Source: Solenopsis invicta (lineage: Eukaryota; Arthropoda; Insecta; Hymenoptera; Formicidae). From it: DNA of 64,000 nt. The first letter of the stretch is position 1; each line of letters starts with the position of its first letter. Of this stretch, positions 61,185-64,000 are shown one piece after another. The translations under genes and the position numbers were made by a program. The stretch covers positions 18,067,829 through 18,131,828 of the forward strand of contig NC_052677.1 of NCBI RefSeq assembly GCF_016802725.1. The letters run 5' to 3'. The notes under the pieces are model-generated. The model searched no databases. It saw nothing but the letters and a program-made list of their open reading frames with translations, and was not told the DNA's origin.

Positions 61185-61651
61185 CACCGACGAGAGACTA
61201 TTAAAGACCGTCAACCCTGGGTAAATTTTCGAGGCCATCACTGGGGCCCGGCGGTAATTGAAGAGCGATAACGTTATCGACTATATGATTGTTAATACAA
61301 ATATTTGAGTAATACGTTATTAAAATCTTGATTTTTTTATTATACAAATACTTCATAAGCAAATATGCATACTTATATTTAATAATGTCATTGTATATTG
61401 CTTTAAAATTGTAATTCTTTTTGATCAGTTATTATCTCTGTCGATAATCAAACTTGAATGTTAACATCAAAACTGCAATTTTTAATAAAAATCGAGAATT
61501 TTTGGGTTACAAATACATAAGCATATCTATAAAACTTCAAGAAAAAAAATAAATTATAAAATTTGTACTGTATTGTCAGTTTATCATTAAAAATTGAACA
61601 ATCACACAAACTCCCGTAAAGTTAGCGGTCTTTAATAGTCTCTCGTCGGTA
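61185..61651. mobile_element. 467-bp element with ACCGACGAGAGACTATTAAA ends
   Basis: ACCGACGAGAGACTATTAAA plus GACCG at the left is repeated exactly, inverted, at the right. GATGTAC flanks both sides (61178-61184 and 61652-61658), a 7-bp direct duplication. The left copy of the duplication overlaps the last bases of the TCAGGGRGTC element. The interior is AT-rich and non-coding. Confidence 0.75.
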
Positions 61652-61658
61652 GATGTAC

Positions 61659-62589
61659 AAAGCTATTGTATTATATTATATTTATTGCCAATATTAGGAG
61701 GCTTACCTCTTTCATCCGGATCCTTTGGGTTACTGCCCCTTTTCTTTGTGTCCTCTTAATAACTAGTGGTGGACTTCCTCGTTTTTATCCTGCTATTTTT
61801 CTCTCGGTTACGTTATTTTGCTTCGATGGTAACGTTTCTTTCCACGTGCTCGTGTTCTTGGATATCGTATCAATTTCTCTTCTTTCTTCCGTCAAATATA
61901 ATTAGCTCTTTCGTTCGCAGTTGAACGTACGAAAGATGATGCAACAGCAGGAAAGGTTGTGCGTATTACCGGACTTCGTGTGCTCTTAAAAATATAATAA
62001 TACGAAAAGTCTTGTAGTCATGAAAAAAAAAATATATATATATTAACAATAGACGCCATAAACCAGATATGGATGGGGCGCGTGTATAGCGATATAGATA
62101 TTTTTAGTTTATTTCTGAAAAATGTGTCTTCGAACTATAACTTTACCATACATGTTTGAATTTGTTATTAAATATGCTATAAGTTTTGATATAAAATAAA
62201 TTTAAAATTTTTCAGAAATTTAGAAAAGAATTTCGAGAAAAATGATATTTTAAAAAAATCTAAACAAAGTGTCATAAAATACATAGAAATATATAAAACT
62301 TTTATTTGAAACTTTTTTTTATATTTTTTACTATTTCGACGGTATTACTTCAAAAATGAAAAAATCAATTTATTTCAAGAGCGTGTTTCATCCTCTTGAC
62401 AATCATGTGGGCCCGTTGTAATACATATAAAAATACGTGTCCCATATTTTTATCTGTATTACAACATATTAAAGGCTTGTCAATTTCTTGCAAACTCTTA
62501 CGCTGTTTCTTATTTCTTTCACACGTGTTCTCGCGATGAAGAGGAAATGGAGGAAACTAACCGAATGAACCGAATCTTCGGTCAAAAAT
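61659..62589. other. Non-coding stretch
   Basis: No gene recognised. A 79-codon plus-strand frame at 61666-61905 is hydrophobic but has no family resemblance or splice support. The rest is AT-rich simple sequence. Confidence 0.5.
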
Positions 62590-62845
62590 TAGTGTAACAT
62601 AGAGTCCTATATAAAGAGAGAAGCGACATTGAACCCCCACCACAACCTTCAGTATCCAATTGAGTCCTCCACCGCCATTTTGGGACCGCTCTAACGTCAT
62701 CAAACACCATTCGTATCATTCTACAAACAGCTGTGGTCACAATACGGCTGCTCGCTTAGCCAATCAAGTATCAATAAGATTACCAATCAGAGCTTTGGAC
62801 ATCAATGTCGCTTCTCTCTTTATACAGGACTCTAGTGTAACACTT
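62590..62845. mobile_element. MITE with AGTGTAACA ... AGAGTCCT ends
   Basis: The left arm contains AGTGTAACATAGAGTCCTAT and ATAAAGAGAGAAGCGACATT. The right arm complemented contains AGTGTTACACTAGAGTCCTG and ATAAAGAGAGAAGCGACATT. About 43 bp per arm. The interior is GC-richer than the flanks. No target duplication assigned. Confidence 0.65.
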
Positions 62846-62939
62846 CATGTGCATAACTGTTCCCGATAGAAAGAGAAGCAGATACTTGAATAAGTGCATG
62901 AAACAAGGACAGATGACTCGGCATACCAACAGGCTGACG

Positions 62940-63366
62940 CTAAATAATTTTGCTTTTCACAGTTGGCTGTCTGGTCAACTATAACCTACCGATAGACGAA
63001 GAGGGCAAATTTTTAGAGACACGCGCGAACTGCACACACCATGTTATCCTTTCACCATGCTCCTGACCCGACTGTGTAATCGATGGAATGATACAATGTT
63101 CAGCTGAGACATAACTTATTATCGATGATACTGAGGATTCGCTGGTCGGCCGCGTACCAGAAAGCGTGTTTGTAATAGAGTGAAAAAGCGCGGTTAGGAT
63201 TGCTGATGCAATCCTCGAGTTCTTCACCGAGTTTTAACTCGAGTATACTTCTTGGCATTCTTATTTACGTTTTTGTGTTCCTAAATTGTTTTGTTTTGGT
63301 CGTATCACTCCCGCCCAACTAATATACAGGGAGTGGGTACCATTAATCAAGAAGAAGAAGAAGATC
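62940..63366 (+). mobile_element. Possible 3' end of a non-LTR retrotransposon
   Basis: The segment ends GGGAGTGGGTACCATTAATC followed by (AAG)4, a simple-repeat tail typical of several insect non-LTR element families. Base composition differs from the AT-rich flanks. Frames are short and no reverse transcriptase motif is visible, so only a 5'-truncated end would be present. Confidence 0.35.
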
Positions 63367-63497
63367 GATGATACTTTCAGATAGTGCTGGAAAAAATAGT
63401 TGAAATGAAAAATAGTAATATTTAAAGGATATATCAGCAAAATATATTTGAAATATTTTGTGTAATAAATATAAAAATCCAATTATATAAATGATAC

Positions 63498-63727
63498 CAA
63501 GGTCCGTGGATTGGCGTAGGAGGGGAAGGAAGGTCGTTGCATCCACTTCAACGATGTGGAACGAAAATGGCGGCGGCCATACTTTTACTGCACACTCGCT
63601 CACTCACACAACTAATAGCTGTAGTACCTTACTATCTACGTACATACACTAACACTGACTCGCTGTCTCGAAAATGGCGGCTATGCAACGACCTTCCTTC
63701 CCCTCCAACGCCAATCCACGGACCTTG
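63498..63727. mobile_element. 230-bp hAT-type MITE with 8-bp target duplication
   Basis: AATGATAC occurs exactly at 63490-63497 and 63728-63735. Ends are CAAGGTCCGTGGATTGGCGT and its complement, about 45 bp of pairing with one mismatch (through GAAGGAAGGTCGTTGCAT). Inner parts contain GAAAATGGCGGC on both sides. An 8-bp duplication with CA...TG ends fits the hAT superfamily. No transposase. Confidence 0.85.
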
Positions 63728-63735
63728 AATGATAC

Positions 63736-64000
63736 TTAACATTTATTGTATATACATTTACTTGAAATATTTATTTTACATTTTGATTTATCATGAATAA
63801 ATATTCTTTATTTTCCATTTTATTTACTATTTTTTATTTCTTAATAGTGCAAGATAGAAAATAGTAAAACCAAAATAAAAACAGTACATATTTCATGAAT
63901 ATATAAATGTAACTTATTTTCCTTACTAAGTAGCTAGATTGTGACAATGACAAATTTATATTGAACATATTTATAGAAATTGAGCTATATCGATATACTC
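63736..64000. other. AT-rich end of window, nothing recognised
   Basis: No coding, repeat or RNA feature stands out in these last 265 bp. Confidence 0.5.

Noticed and set aside
62979..63227. 82-codon minus-strand ORF
   Set aside because: It lies in what looks like the 3' end of a retroelement read on the other strand, with no family resemblance.

Overview
The window looks like nuclear DNA from an insect, most likely an ant or another hymenopteran. It is very AT-rich, its genes are multi-exon with GT-AG introns, it is crowded with short inverted-repeat transposons, and it carries a pair of mitochondrial-clan P450 genes of the kind known from Hymenoptera. Taxonomy is inferred from these traits only. 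No bacterial, viral, rRNA, tRNA or CRISPR feature was seen.

Layout. (1) 1-24.5 kb: two related mitochondrial-clan cytochrome P450 genes lie tail to tail. The plus-strand gene (2238-5335) shows only its C-terminal 6 exons; its N-terminal exons must lie before the window or be missing. The minus-strand gene (18990 down to 5927) is complete, with 10 exons and 517 codons. A possible 5' non-coding exon for it lies near 24.3-24.5 kb. (2) 24.5-28.5 kb: AT-rich spacer, a candidate 44-codon spliced ORF on the minus strand, a TTA-flanked MITE, and a CpG-rich promoter. (3) 28476-47235: an intact 23-exon, 1807-codon TMEM131 orthologue, a secretory-pathway membrane protein. Its introns hold a Tc1/mariner-type fossil, a TTAA-flanked element and four copies of an unknown repeat. 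(4) 50-59 kb: a CFAP97/hemingway-domain gene that reads intact, next to three decayed gene copies: an EndoG fragment, an MCMBP-like gene and an MCM2-like gene. All three carry frameshifts, and the MCM2 copy has also lost the P-loop lysine and the arginine finger of its ATPase. (5) 59.3-64 kb: an intergenic transposon nest in which inverted-repeat elements sit inside one another, including one element inserted into a copy of itself with a 3-bp target duplication.

The P450 pair probably acts in mitochondrial oxidation with adrenodoxin-type electron donors. TMEM131 handles secretory cargo. MCM2 and MCMBP are partners in replication-licensing biology (MCMBP is a chaperone of the MCM complex), so finding decayed copies of both side by side is the most unusual gene-level observation here. 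Exon boundaries were read by eye from splice sites, phase and family resemblance, without alignment software.
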